A stretch of DNA of 36,989 nucleotides from Bacillota bacterium (GCA_030691635.1 JAUYEF010000058.1:1-36989); one strand, 5' to 3'; positions 17,582 to 27,681 are shown, counted from the first letter of the stretch. Program-made: numbers and translations. The notes: generated by a model not told the origin, from the letters alone.

Positions 17582-17627
17582 AAAAAGCCCCGAGCTCGCC
17601 GGTCCACAAAACCGCAGCGTCGGGGCT
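17582..17627 (-). terminator. Rho-independent terminator downstream of the prsA-like gene
   Basis: Minus strand AGCCCCGA...TCGGGGCTTTTT. Confidence 0.8.
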
Positions 17628-17647
17628 GGTTAATCCTGCAAGCCCAT

Positions 17648-18592
17648 CTACTGGGTCTTGTTGATCTTGGCTTTGCTCTGCAGGTCCGCGATGATCTTGT
17701 CGAACGCTTCGCCGCGCCGCTCTTCAAGGAGCATTTCCTTTATCTGGTCTTTGACCTCGTCGAGCGACAGCTGTTTCTCAGGGACCTTCTCCTCAAGGAG
17801 GATTATGTGGAACCCAGCAGGGGTGCTCACAACGCCACTGAGCTGGCCCGGGGAGAGCGCGAATGTCGCTACCTCAAACTCCTCATACATCTCGCCCCGG
17901 CCGAAACGAGGCAGTTCGCCGCCGTCATCTTTGGAGCCTGGGTCCTGTGAAAACTCCTTGGCGAGCGCTGCGAAATCCTTTCCGCCCTTTATCTGCGCCA
18001 GGAGCTTCTGGGCCTCTTCTTTGGTCTTGACAAGGATGTGCCGAGCCCGCACGCTCTCTTCTTCGACAAACTCAGCCTTGTTCTCATCATAGTACTTCGA
18101 CAAGTCCGCGGCCATTACGACCACTTTCTCGGTCGCCTTTTGGTAAAGACCCTGGATCGTCAGGTACCTGTCGAGGAACGTCTTGAAGTCGGCCTCAGTC
18201 AGCTTCGCGGTCTTGAGTTCCTTGTCCATCGTCTCCACGTCGGTGAACTGGGTAGTCAGCTGGTCCATGAACAGGGCCAGCTCCTTGGTCAGGTCCTCAG
18301 GGGCCACCGCCACCTTCTGGCGAGCCGCTTCCTGGATGAGAAGCGCTTCCTCTATGAGCTGGTCGAGTATCTTGCTTTTCGTCTCGGGCGTGTCGATCGA
18401 TGGTCCATAGAACAGCTTGAATATCGACACCCTGGTGTTGAGAGCATTCTCGGTGATCGAGGTGTTATTGACGCTCGCCAGCTGCGTGGATGTGTCTTGA
18501 GGCGCCGAGCTTTGTCTGCTACAGCCGTTGAAAGAGCTCAGCAGCAGCGCCGCGACTATGATCACGATGAGTGCGATGCTCAGTCTCTTCAC
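17648..18592 (-). CDS. PpiC-type peptidylprolyl isomerase lipoprotein (PrsA/SurA-like)
   Basis: Signal with FNGC; VRARHILVKTKEEAQKLLAQIKGGKDFAALAKEFSQDPGSKDDGGELPRFGRGEMYEEFEVATFALSPGQLSGVVSTPAGFHIILLEEK. Confidence 0.92.
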   Translation of the reverse strand: MKRLSIALIVIIVAALLLSSFNGCSRQSSAPQDTSTQLASVNNTSITENALNTRVSIFKLFYGPSIDTPETKSKILDQLIEEALLIQEAARQKVAVAPEDLTKELALFMDQLTTQFTDVETMDKELKTAKLTEADFKTFLDRYLTIQGLYQKATEKVVVMAADLSKYYDENKAEFVEEESVRARHILVKTKEEAQKLLAQIKGGKDFAALAKEFSQDPGSKDDGGELPRFGRGEMYEEFEVATFALSPGQLSGVVSTPAGFHIILLEEKVPEKQLSLDEVKDQIKEMLLEERRGEAFDKIIADLQSKAKINKTQ

Positions 18593-18648
18593 AGAGTCTT
18601 GTTAGCCCCTTTCGATGTGCTGTGCACATTCTAACATGAAAATGCCTG

Positions 18649-21600
18649 CTACCGTGCAACTTCGTTCAGCCGGCGGACCAGCTGCTCGGTCACGTGAAGC
18701 GCCATGCTGGGCGATTCCAGCCGCATGACGACTGTGGGCATTCGCCCGATGCTCACTGTGAACCTGCCGCGAAGGCCACGGAGAAAACCGACGATTTTCT
18801 CCAGTTTTGGCTTGTCCGTCTCGCCGAGTTTGAGCATGAGCCGGTCTTTCTGCTGCGATATCGCGGTCACACCGATGTGGCGAGCCTGAACCTTGATACG
18901 GGCAACTGACAGCAGGTTTTGCACGGGCGCCGGCGGGTGGCCATAACGGTCGAGAAGCTCTTCCGCCACCTCGTCTGCGTCATCGATGCTCTCGATCGCG
19001 ACGATCTTCTTGTACAGGTCGATCTTCTGCCGCGGGTCCTGCACGTACGTGTCAGGAATGAACGCATCCTGCGCGATGTCTATGCTGACCGGCTGTGCCT
19101 CCGGCGGAGCCTTCTCCCCCTTGAGTTCCCGTATAGCTTCATCAAGAAGCTGCACGTACAGGTCGAACCCGACCGATATGATGAACCCGTGCTGCTCGGG
19201 ACCGAGCACATTGCCGGCGCCCCGTATCTCGAGGTCACGCAGCGCGAGCTTGAAGCCTGAACCCAGTTCCGTGAGCTCCCGGACGGCCTGAAGCCGCTTC
19301 TCGGAAGTCTCGGTGAGCACTCTCTCCTTGCGGTACGTGAAGTACGCGTACGCCAGCCTGTTGGACCGGCCGACTCGGCCCCGCAGCTGGTACAGCTGCG
19401 CGAGCCCCAGGTGATCGGCGTTTTCGACGATCAGTGTGTTCACGTTGGCCATGTCAAGACCGGACTCGATGATGGTCGTGCACACGAGTATGTCGTGCTC
19501 GCCGGCCAGGAATTCGATCATGACCTGCTCGAGCGCGTCTTCCTTCATCTGCCCGTGCGCAACGGCGATCCGTGCCTGGGGCACGAGCGACTGGACGTGC
19601 TCCGCGCCGCGCTGGATGGACTGGACGCGGTTGTGCACGTAGAAGACCTGGCCGCCTCGCGCGATCTCGCGGATGATGGCGTCACGGACGAGTTCGTCGT
19701 TGTACTCCAGCACGTAGGTCTGTACCGGCAACCGGTCCTCCGGCGGAGTCTCGATCAGGCTCATGTCGCGGATGCCGGAGAGCGCCATGCTAAGCGTCCG
19801 CGGTATCGGCGTCGCTGTCAGCGTCAACACGTCCACGTTCAGCTTGAGCTGCTTCACCTGCTCCTTGTGCCCAACGCCGAACCTGTGCTCTTCATCCACG
19901 ACGAGAAGGCCGAGGTCCTTAAACGCCACATCGGACTGCAACAGCCTGTGAGTCCCGACCGTGACGTCCACAAGGCCCTGCTTGATGCTCTTGGCCACAT
20001 CCGCCTGCTCTTTGCTCGAGAGGAAGCGGGACATCATCGCGACCTTCACCGGGAAACCCGCAAAGCGGTCCTTCATCGTGTTGAAGTGCTGCTGCGCAAG
20101 AATCGTCGTGGGCACCAGGAGAGCGACCTGCTTGCCGTCCATGATGGCCTTGAACGCCGCCCGCAACGCGACCTCGGTCTTACCGTAACCGACGTCTCCG
20201 CAGAGAAGCCTGTCCATCGGCCTCGGCTTCTCCATATCGCGCTTTATGGCTTCCGACGCCTGCAGCTGGTCGGGTGTTTCCTCATACATAAAAGTGTCTT
20301 CGAATTCGCCCTGCCAAGGCGTGTCCGCCGAGAACTGGTATCCCCGGATCGACTCACGCACCGCATACAGCCGCAGCAGTTCCTGCGCCATCTGCCTTAC
20401 CGACTCTCGCACCCGGTGTTTTACGCGAGCCCACTCCGTGCCGCCGAGCCGGTTTAGCTTAGGCTCGTGCCCTTCCGCCCCGACATACTTCTGGATCATG
20501 TGTATCTGGTCCGTCGGGACGTAGAGCGCGTCGGCGCCCTGATACTTGATAAAGAGGTAGTCGCGCTGGGTCTTCTCAATCTCCAGCGTGCGCACGCCCA
20601 TATACTGGCCTATGCCGTGGTTCACGTGGACCACATAGTCGCCCGTCCTGAGCTCGCGGTAGTCTGCCAGGCGTTGCGCGTCTCGAGAGGCGCGGACCCG
20701 CCTCGCCCGCCGCGGCCGCCCGTATATCTCGGCGTCCGTGACAAGGATGAGCCGGACGCCTGGGAGCTCAAAGCCGCTCTCGAGCGACGCAGTCGCCACG
20801 CTGATCACGCCGGGCTCCGGCAGGACGTTGAGGTCGCCTGTCTGGATGTTCTCAATGCCTTCGTCTCGCAGCTGTGTGGACAACCGGGTTGCGCGATCTT
20901 CTGAGGCGCATACCAGGATGATGTTCTGGGCCCCTCGTTTCCAACGCGAGACCTCTTGCACAAACGCAGGCCACTGGCCGTGGAAGGTTTGGGCGGACCG
21001 GGCCTGCACCGACACGACGTTCTGAGGCGCGACATTCTGGATCCGCCGGAGGAGCAGCGAGAAGTATAGCACTTGCCGGTGCCGCCAGCCATCCACCACA
21101 TCGTCAAACGCCATATACACCGTGGTCTGGCCCGGAAGCAGCGATCCTTGCTCGACCAGCGCGGAGTACATGTCGCCGAATACCTTCTCGATCTCGGAGA
21201 CCGCGTCTCTCAGCCGGGCATACTCGTCCACCATGACGACCGTGTCGGTGGGCATGTAGTCGAGAAGCGAGCACATGCTGGTGTAGAAGAACGGGGCGTA
21301 CTGGTCCAAGCCTTCAAACGACCTGCTGGTCTCTATCTTCTCAAGATGCTCGGCGACCTTGTCCTGGAGCTTTTGGGCGGCCTGCTTACGGCCGGCGGCC
21401 TCGTGCTTGCGGCAGGCGACCTCAGTGGCTCTCCGGATCCGGTCGAGGGCTTCGTCAAACCCCACGCTTGGAGCCACGAGTTCCCTTGCAGGGGGAATCC
21501 GTAGTGTCTGGAGGCTATCCACCGACCTCTGAGTGCCGAGGTCGAAGTGGCGTATTGAGTCGACCATATCCTCAAACAGCTCGAGCCGGGCGGGGTTATC

Positions 21601-22167
21601 CATGTCCGGAGCGAACACATCGAGAATACCGCCTCTCCTGCTGAACTGGCCTCGGCCCTCCACCATTTCGACTCGTTCGTACCCGCCAAGCACCAGCCGC
21701 ATGATGATGTCCTCTGTGTCCACCGACGAGCCCGTGGTCACGTCTATGCAGACACCAGCGAAGAACTGCGGCGGCGGCAGCCGGCGCAACAGAGCCGTCA
21801 CGGGTGCCACGACCACCGGGCGCTGCCCGGAAGTAAGCCGTTCGAGCGTGGAGATGCGCGGGACGGCCATTTCTTCACTCTGGGCGACGACTTCGAACGG
21901 CAAGACCTCGAGCGCGGGGAAGACGAGCACCGGCTCACCGAGCCAGGCTTCCATGTCCTCCGCTATCCTCTCGGCGGCGGTGAGCGTGTCGGTGACGATG
22001 AGGACGGGCCTGCCTGCATGCCTGCGGACCGCGGCGAAAGCGCATGTACGCTGGGATCCGGCAAGGCCCGAAACCATCTGCTCCGCGACGCCGGCGGACA
22101 CGGACCGCGCAAAGGATTGGACCTCCGGCGATTCAAGCGCCAGGTCCAAAACGCCAGGTAGGGGCAT
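18649..22167 (-). CDS. mfd: transcription-repair coupling factor Mfd
   Basis: 1172 aa; CarD-like domain (GDYVVHVNHGIGQYMGVRTLE), DRLLCGDVGYGKTEVALRAAFKA, DEEHRFGVGHKEQ, TRCF C-terminal domain. Confidence 0.98.
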   Translation of the reverse strand: MPLPGVLDLALESPEVQSFARSVSAGVAEQMVSGLAGSQRTCAFAAVRRHAGRPVLIVTDTLTAAERIAEDMEAWLGEPVLVFPALEVLPFEVVAQSEEMAVPRISTLERLTSGQRPVVVAPVTALLRRLPPPQFFAGVCIDVTTGSSVDTEDIIMRLVLGGYERVEMVEGRGQFSRRGGILDVFAPDMDNPARLELFEDMVDSIRHFDLGTQRSVDSLQTLRIPPARELVAPSVGFDEALDRIRRATEVACRKHEAAGRKQAAQKLQDKVAEHLEKIETSRSFEGLDQYAPFFYTSMCSLLDYMPTDTVVMVDEYARLRDAVSEIEKVFGDMYSALVEQGSLLPGQTTVYMAFDDVVDGWRHRQVLYFSLLLRRIQNVAPQNVVSVQARSAQTFHGQWPAFVQEVSRWKRGAQNIILVCASEDRATRLSTQLRDEGIENIQTGDLNVLPEPGVISVATASLESGFELPGVRLILVTDAEIYGRPRRARRVRASRDAQRLADYRELRTGDYVVHVNHGIGQYMGVRTLEIEKTQRDYLFIKYQGADALYVPTDQIHMIQKYVGAEGHEPKLNRLGGTEWARVKHRVRESVRQMAQELLRLYAVRESIRGYQFSADTPWQGEFEDTFMYEETPDQLQASEAIKRDMEKPRPMDRLLCGDVGYGKTEVALRAAFKAIMDGKQVALLVPTTILAQQHFNTMKDRFAGFPVKVAMMSRFLSSKEQADVAKSIKQGLVDVTVGTHRLLQSDVAFKDLGLLVVDEEHRFGVGHKEQVKQLKLNVDVLTLTATPIPRTLSMALSGIRDMSLIETPPEDRLPVQTYVLEYNDELVRDAIIREIARGGQVFYVHNRVQSIQRGAEHVQSLVPQARIAVAHGQMKEDALEQVMIEFLAGEHDILVCTTIIESGLDMANVNTLIVENADHLGLAQLYQLRGRVGRSNRLAYAYFTYRKERVLTETSEKRLQAVRELTELGSGFKLALRDLEIRGAGNVLGPEQHGFIISVGFDLYVQLLDEAIRELKGEKAPPEAQPVSIDIAQDAFIPDTYVQDPRQKIDLYKKIVAIESIDDADEVAEELLDRYGHPPAPVQNLLSVARIKVQARHIGVTAISQQKDRLMLKLGETDKPKLEKIVGFLRGLRGRFTVSIGRMPTVVMRLESPSMALHVTEQLVRRLNEVAR

Positions 22168-22206
22168 ACGATACCTGCCTTTGACAGAAATCTTGGACGG
22201 GATGCC

Positions 22207-22245
22207 AAAAAGGGCCTTAGCGGATTCGACACGGTGCTAAAGCCC
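22207..22245 (-). terminator. Intrinsic terminator/attenuator-like hairpin in the mfd leader
   Basis: Minus strand GGGCTTTAGC-N14-GCTAAGGCCC-TTTTT; U-tract ends about 40 nt before the mfd ATG. Confidence 0.75.
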
Positions 22246-22262
22246 CTGGATACCGGCTTCTT

Positions 22263-22319
22263 GAGCGTGGCTCCTGACCGTGTTTGCTGAGCCTGCTCCC
22301 TGAGCGTCAGGAGGCGCTC
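22263..22319. other. Long inverted repeat/hairpin in the mfd upstream region
   Basis: GAGCG-tgg-CTCCTGAC ... GTCAGGAG-g-CGCTC. Confidence 0.6.
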
Positions 22320-22498
22320 GTTGTGTCCACGTAATTATATCCACCACCGGATTGGGGAGTCAAGGAAGCCGGATACTCACTCGTGGAGGGCATATCCGCC
22401 GCGACGTGCACTCGTGGAGGGCATGTGGACCCGGACCCGCCGACGCAGACAGTTATGGTTCCTGCTATGCAGCCTGTCTGCTAGCACGTAGAGCATTT

Positions 22499-22879
22499 CT
22501 ACAACGCCTCCAAGAGCACTCTGTTCCATATCGTATGGATCAGAGCCGCGGCGGCCAGGCCCACAAGCCACGACGCCGACAACCCGCTCGCGGCGTGAGT
22601 CACGAGGCCGAAGATAAAGTGGCTGAGCACACTCAGACCCAGGGCGAGCCCCGACACCGGCCGACCCTTGGACAAGTCATACAGGCCTTCTATCATGCCG
22701 AACCCCAGGTGCGCGGCCACCACCGGCGCTCCCAGCATCACCGCGAGGATGGTCTTGGAGGCTTCCTCGATCACCGGCGCCGCCGTGACCACGGCGCCGC
22801 GGCCCACGGCCCGGACCGTGTACTTGTTGAGCAGGAAGGCAACAATAGAAGCCGCGAGTGAAGCCGGAATGGCGGTCAA
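22499..22879 (-). CDS. small membrane protein, PrsW/CPBP-like putative intramembrane protease
   Basis: PVIEEASKTILAVML, HLGFGMIEGLYDL, LSHFIFGLVTHAASG, HTIWN; 126 aa polytopic. Confidence 0.6.
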   Translation of the reverse strand: MTAIPASLAASIVAFLLNKYTVRAVGRGAVVTAAPVIEEASKTILAVMLGAPVVAAHLGFGMIEGLYDLSKGRPVSGLALGLSVLSHFIFGLVTHAASGLSASWLVGLAAAALIHTIWNRVLLEAL

Positions 22880-22951
22880 ATTCGTCCTCCTCAGGCTGGT
22901 CGTCGGGTCTTATTCTGCCCAGGCGAAATAGACTCTTACCGGGGTGGTGGT

Positions 22952-23803
22952 ATGCGGGCGAGATCCGGTTCAGTAGCGGGGTGGCTGGCGCCTGCGGCCA
23001 GACTCGGTTCATGGCCGCGGTGGCTGGCGCCGGTATCAAGACTCCGTCCGCTGCGCTGGCTCGCACCTCTGGCGGTTCTTGGATTCGTGCTGCTCGCTTC
23101 GACATCGCCTGTCGAGGCGCCTGTGGTGGAGGTTGCAGGGAGGGCGTCGCCGGCGCTCAGCTGGCCGGTGTTCTATGTGAAGACGGACCAGAAGGCTGTG
23201 GCGTTGACGTTCGACATCAGCTGGGGCACGAAGACGCCCTACCTTGTACTACCGGTCCTGGAACGGGCCAACCAGAAAGCCACCTTCTTCCTATCCGGGC
23301 CCTGGGCCACGCGCAATGCGGACATCGCCAGAGCGATTGCCGCCGCCGGGCATGAGATCGCGTCCCACGGAGACAGGCATGACAACCTCAGCACGCTGGA
23401 CAGCGCCGGCGTGGAGCAGAACGTAAAGAAGGCCCACACCGACCTGAAGCAGATCCTGGGAGTGGAGATGCGGTTCTTCCGACCGCCCAACGGCGACTAC
23501 GATGACACCGTGGTGGACACGGCAAAGGCGCTCGGTTACGAGACCATCATCTGGTCGGTCGATTCGCTCGACTGGAAGAACCCTGGAGTCAGCACGATGA
23601 TCTCGCGGGTGACCAGAATGGCTTTCCCCGGCGCCATAATCCTGTTCCACGCGAGCGATTCCAGCAGGGAGACCCACCTGGCGCTGCCCGAGACCATACA
23701 GGCACTGAGAGACGCAGGCTACAAGATCGTCACGCTGGGCGAGTTGTGGAAGATGGGCGAGCCTGGACGGGACGATCCGCGCGGGAGGCCGAAGAAGAAC
23801 TGA
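22952..23803 (+). CDS. polysaccharide deacetylase family protein (PdaB/YlxY-like)
   Basis: VALTFDISWGTKTPYLVLPVLERANQKATFFLSG...EIASHGDRHDNLS...FFRPPNGDYDD...IILFHASD. Confidence 0.93.
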   Translation: MRARSGSVAGWLAPAARLGSWPRWLAPVSRLRPLRWLAPLAVLGFVLLASTSPVEAPVVEVAGRASPALSWPVFYVKTDQKAVALTFDISWGTKTPYLVLPVLERANQKATFFLSGPWATRNADIARAIAAAGHEIASHGDRHDNLSTLDSAGVEQNVKKAHTDLKQILGVEMRFFRPPNGDYDDTVVDTAKALGYETIIWSVDSLDWKNPGVSTMISRVTRMAFPGAIILFHASDSSRETHLALPETIQALRDAGYKIVTLGELWKMGEPGRDDPRGRPKKN

Positions 23804-23887
23804 TAAGCAGCCCATGACCGGCCGCCGTGGCCAGCCGTACCGGCCTCGGGCCGGACGCCATAGCATCTCACAGCCGCCTGCGGGCGT

Positions 23888-24463
23888 CTAGGCCCCGGCA
23901 AGGCCTGTGGGCGTCCTGTTGTACCTGTTCATGGCAAGCTCGATGCCGTCGCGGATGACCGAGAGCGCGGCCTCGGCCGCGAGGCCGGTGCCCATCTTGA
24001 GGCACTCCAGCTCTTCCCCAAATGGGCGTTGAAGCACCCACTCCACCGGGTCAACCCCGGTGGGGGGATGCCCGATGCCCACTCTGACACGGGCGATCTC
24101 ACTGGTGCCGAGCCGGTCTATTATCGACTGCATGCCCTTATGGCCGGCCGAGCCGCCGCTGGAGCGCACTCTGATGCGGCCCGGCTCCAAGTCCATATCG
24201 TCGAGCACTATGACGAAACCGGATGCCGGGATTCGCCGCACGCGGGATACCTGCAGCACACAATCCCCGCTCAAGTTCATGTAGGTCTGCGGCTTGACAA
24301 GCAGGACGCCTTGTCCGGCCTCTGCCATCTTCCCGCGCTGGCGGCGCCTCCACTGCACGCCGCCAACCTGGGCTGCGATCCGGTCCAACACCAGAAACCC
24401 GGCGTTATGCCGGGTTCTGGCGTATTGCATGCCTGGATTGCCCAAGCCCACTATGACTTTCAA
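23888..24463 (-). CDS. pth: peptidyl-tRNA hydrolase
   Basis: KVIVGLGNPGMQYARTRHNAGFLVLDRIA...LLVKPQTYMNLSG...DDMDLEPGRIRVRSSGGSAGHKGMQSI; TTG start inferred at 24463. Confidence 0.97.
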   Translation of the reverse strand: MKVIVGLGNPGMQYARTRHNAGFLVLDRIAAQVGGVQWRRRQRGKMAEAGQGVLLVKPQTYMNLSGDCVLQVSRVRRIPASGFVIVLDDMDLEPGRIRVRSSGGSAGHKGMQSIIDRLGTSEIARVRVGIGHPPTGVDPVEWVLQRPFGEELECLKMGTGLAAEAALSVIRDGIELAMNRYNRTPTGLAGA

Positions 24464-24467
24464 AGCG

Positions 24468-25133
24468 CTACTCCTTCGTAGGGGCCTTCTCCGAGCCTTT
24501 CTCCGGCGCCTTCTCTGGAGCTTTCTCACCGGCAGCAGGAGCGGCGGCTTCCTCGGCGGGAGCCGCGACTTCCTCTTCCTCAACACGTCTCGGCGCCACG
24601 ATGGTCACCACCACGACATCCGGCTCATCCACCGGCTTGACACCTTCCGGGAACTGGATGTCCGAGATGCTGATGTGATGGCCTATCTCAAGAGTGGAGA
24701 TATTGGCCGTAAAGCGCGCCGGGATGTTGGTCGGCAGGCACTCGACCTCGATCTCTCTCAACTGGTGCTGGACGATGCCTCCACGCTTCTCCACTTCGTC
24801 CCCGCCCACGACCAACACCGGCACGCGGGTGTGCACCTTTTCCTTGAGTGAGATCTTGTGAAAGTCCGCGTGGATGATATGGCCCTTCCTCGGGTCATAC
24901 TGGACTTCCTTAAGCATGACCGGGTAGGAGTCGCCGGCTGCGCCCACCAGGAGGTTGATCACCCGGCTCCGAGCGCCGTGGCCGAGCGCCTTCTCGAACT
25001 GGCGGTAGTCGACCTGCAGCTCCACCGGCTCGAGGTCCCTTCCATACATGATAGCCGGTATCATCCCGCTGCGCCTGATGGCCGATGGTGTCGCCGGCTC
25101 ACGGACGACTGCTTCGATCTGTAGCTGTTCCAT
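24468..25133 (-). CDS. rplY: 50S ribosomal protein bL25 / Ctc general stress form
   Basis: AVVREPATPSAIRRSGMIPAIMYGRDLEPVELQVDYRQFEKAL...; acidic/Lys-Pro-rich C-terminal tail. Confidence 0.93.
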   Translation of the reverse strand: MEQLQIEAVVREPATPSAIRRSGMIPAIMYGRDLEPVELQVDYRQFEKALGHGARSRVINLLVGAAGDSYPVMLKEVQYDPRKGHIIHADFHKISLKEKVHTRVPVLVVGGDEVEKRGGIVQHQLREIEVECLPTNIPARFTANISTLEIGHHISISDIQFPEGVKPVDEPDVVVVTIVAPRRVEEEEVAAPAEEAAAPAAGEKAPEKAPEKGSEKAPTKE

Positions 25134-25165
25134 GCTGTTGAACTGACCTCCGTTTGCTGTTTGCC

Positions 25166-26113
25166 CTATCTGAACAGCTCGCTCACCGACATATCCATGT
25201 GGATGCGAGCTATGGCTTCTCCCAGGATCGGCGCCACTGACAGCACCTTTATCTTGGGGCAAGAGCACCCCTGTGGCAAGGGCACAGTGTTCGTGACGAT
25301 GATTTCCTTTATGGCCGAGTCGTTGAGCCTGTCGATCGCCGGGCCCGAAAGCACTGGGTGGCTGCAACACGCGTAGACTGCCGCTGCGCCATGGTCGAGA
25401 AGGACCCGGGAGATCTCGGACACAGACCCTGCGGTGTCTATCATATCATCAACGATTATCGCAGTCTTCCCGTCGATTTCGCCGATTATGTGAAGCGCCT
25501 CAGACACGTTCGGCTCGGGCCGGCGCTTGTCCACGATCGCGATAGGCGCAGCGATCAGCTCGGCCATCATTCTGGCCCTGGTCACGCCGCCCACGTCGGG
25601 TGCTATCACGATCACCTCCGGGATCTGTTTCTTCGCGAAGTACTGGGCGAGGATCGGCATCGCGGTCAGGTGGTCGACCGGGAGGTCGAAGAAGCCCTGG
25701 ATCTGCGATGCGTGCAAGTCCATGGTGAGCACCCGGTCCGCCCCCGCCACGTCAATGAGATTCGCCACGAGTTTCGCCGTGATCGGTTCTCGGCCGCGGG
25801 TCTTCCGGTCCTGCCTGCCATAACCGTAGTAGGGGACGACCGCGGTGATTCTCTTGGCCGACGACCGCTTCATCGCATCTATGATTATCAGTAGCTCCAT
25901 GAGATTGTTGTTCACGGGGGTCGACGTGGGCTGCACGATGAAGACATCATCACCGCGCACATTTTCCTTGATGATAACCTTGATCTCGCCATCAGAAAAA
26001 GCGGAAACGGATATTTCGCCGAGGTGAATCCCAGTCTGCTCGCAGATCTCTTTAGCCAGATCGGGATTCGCGTTGCCTGAAAAGACCTTGAGCCTGCCGT
26101 CACTCGCTACCAC
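25166..26113 (-). CDS. prs: ribose-phosphate pyrophosphokinase
   Basis: LKVFSGNANPDLAKEICEQTGIHLGEISVSAFSDGEIKV...DLHASQIQGFFD...AIIVDDMIDTAGS. Confidence 0.98.
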   Translation of the reverse strand: MVASDGRLKVFSGNANPDLAKEICEQTGIHLGEISVSAFSDGEIKVIIKENVRGDDVFIVQPTSTPVNNNLMELLIIIDAMKRSSAKRITAVVPYYGYGRQDRKTRGREPITAKLVANLIDVAGADRVLTMDLHASQIQGFFDLPVDHLTAMPILAQYFAKKQIPEVIVIAPDVGGVTRARMMAELIAAPIAIVDKRRPEPNVSEALHIIGEIDGKTAIIVDDMIDTAGSVSEISRVLLDHGAAAVYACCSHPVLSGPAIDRLNDSAIKEIIVTNTVPLPQGCSCPKIKVLSVAPILGEAIARIHMDMSVSELFR

Positions 26114-26223
26114 AGCTGGTTGCCCCCTACCCCCTGCTATATTGGGTTTAGTAATTGCTTACCGGGCCTGGCCCGTTACTCAAACCGGCGCTGGTACAAT
26201 TGGGTCATGGTCGCCACTACAGG

Positions 26224-27681
26224 TCACTGTGGGGTCTTCTTTCCTGCTTCATCGCTCTGGCTACGCTTCTTCGCCACCCAACCCTCTTTGTTCGTCTGGC
26301 GTTCGCGGGCGATGGCGAGCGCTCCTGAGGGCACTTCGTCCGTAACTGTCGAGCCCGCGGCCACGAAAGCGTCCCTGCCGACCTTAACCGGCGCGACGAG
26401 GTTCACGTTACAGCCGATGAACGCCCCGTCTCCGATGTCGGTCCGGTGTTTGCGCTGCCCATCGTAGTTGACCGTGATGGCCCCGGCACTGAAGTTGACA
26501 CGCTCACCGAGGCTGGAGTCGCCTACATACGTGTGGTGATGGATCTTGCTGCCCCTGCCGATACTGGAGTTCTTGATCTCGGCATAGTTGCCTATCTGCG
26601 CATCCTCCCCGATGACCGACCCGGGCCGGAGGTGGCTGAACGGGCCGAGGCTTGCGCGGTCTTCCACCCGCGATTTCTCGATCACCGAAAACGAGATAGT
26701 CACGGCGTCTCCGATGATGCTTTCGTCGATCAGCGTCTGCGGGCCGACGACGCAGCACCTGCCGATGCTCGTTTTCCCTTTCAGGAAAGTGTGGGGCATG
26801 ATGCGAGTGTCTGGCGCTATCTCGACCCCCGCGTCGATGAACGTGCTCGCCGGGTCGTCAACCGTCACCCCGGAAAGCATCAGGTCGTCGAGAATGCGCC
26901 TCCTCACGACCGCCGAGACCTCAGCGAGCGCCCGCCGGTCGTTTATGCCCATGCATTCTTCGGCATTCTCCGCTTCGCAGGCGACACACGCGCGGCCTGC
27001 CTGGTTCAGGATAGAAAGCACATCGGTGATGTAAAACTCTCCCCGGGTGTTGTCGTCCCGCAACAGCGGCAGCGCATCAAACAAAGCGCCTGCGTCGAAG
27101 CAGTAAATGCCGGAGTTGACCTCATCGATTGCCAGCTCCGTTGGCCCGGCATCCCTGTGCTCAACTATCCGGGCGATCCGGTCACCCTCTGCCCTGACCA
27201 CGCGACCGTACCCGTGCGGGTCGTCGGGGCGGAAGGTGAGGACGGCGCAGGATGCGCCGGTTCTGCGCTTGTGTTCGATAAGGCCGGATAGAGACTTGGG
27301 GGATAGGAGCGGGCAGTCGCCGTACAGCACGACGACTTCATCATACTTGCCGGTAAGATACGGCACGGCCTGCATCACCGCATGACCTGTGCCTTTCTGG
27401 ACTGTCTGCGTGACATACAGGGCTTTGTCGCCAAGAGCTTCCTTGACGCTTTCAGCCTGGTAGCCGATCACAAGAAAAGGCTTCTGACCTGTGGCTTTCT
27501 GCGCGGTCTCGATGACGTACTCGACCATGGGCCTGCCGCACACTTCGTGCAGCACTTTCAGGCGCTCGGACTTCATTCTCGTGCCCTGGCCGGCCGCGAG
27601 AATGAGAGCAGCTGTCGACGCCACGGAACCCCGCACCCCCTTGCTTATCGATCCACCCATGCTATTATAGCAAAAAGGCAC
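26224..27681 (-). CDS. glmU: bifunctional GlmU (N-acetylglucosamine-1-P uridyltransferase / glucosamine-1-P acetyltransferase)
   Basis: ALILAAGQGTRMKSERLKVLHEVCGRPM...VVLYGDCPLL; LbH hexapeptide C-terminus; actual start may be downstream of the first ATG. Confidence 0.97.
   Translation of the reverse strand: MPFCYNSMGGSISKGVRGSVASTAALILAAGQGTRMKSERLKVLHEVCGRPMVEYVIETAQKATGQKPFLVIGYQAESVKEALGDKALYVTQTVQKGTGHAVMQAVPYLTGKYDEVVVLYGDCPLLSPKSLSGLIEHKRRTGASCAVLTFRPDDPHGYGRVVRAEGDRIARIVEHRDAGPTELAIDEVNSGIYCFDAGALFDALPLLRDDNTRGEFYITDVLSILNQAGRACVACEAENAEECMGINDRRALAEVSAVVRRRILDDLMLSGVTVDDPASTFIDAGVEIAPDTRIMPHTFLKGKTSIGRCCVVGPQTLIDESIIGDAVTISFSVIEKSRVEDRASLGPFSHLRPGSVIGEDAQIGNYAEIKNSSIGRGSKIHHHTYVGDSSLGERVNFSAGAITVNYDGQRKHRTDIGDGAFIGCNVNLVAPVKVGRDAFVAAGSTVTDEVPSGALAIARERQTNKEGWVAKKRSQSDEAGKKTPQ

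Noticed and set aside
17530-17630. Possible small SRP RNA (ccggaaggg motif)
   Set aside because: Lacks the conserved 4.5S apical loop context; the hairpin is better explained as the terminator of the prsA-like gene.
19411-20457. 348 aa plus-strand ORF antisense to mfd (and similar at 12743-13639 antisense to mazG)
   Set aside because: High-GC antisense shadow ORFs with no recognisable motifs.
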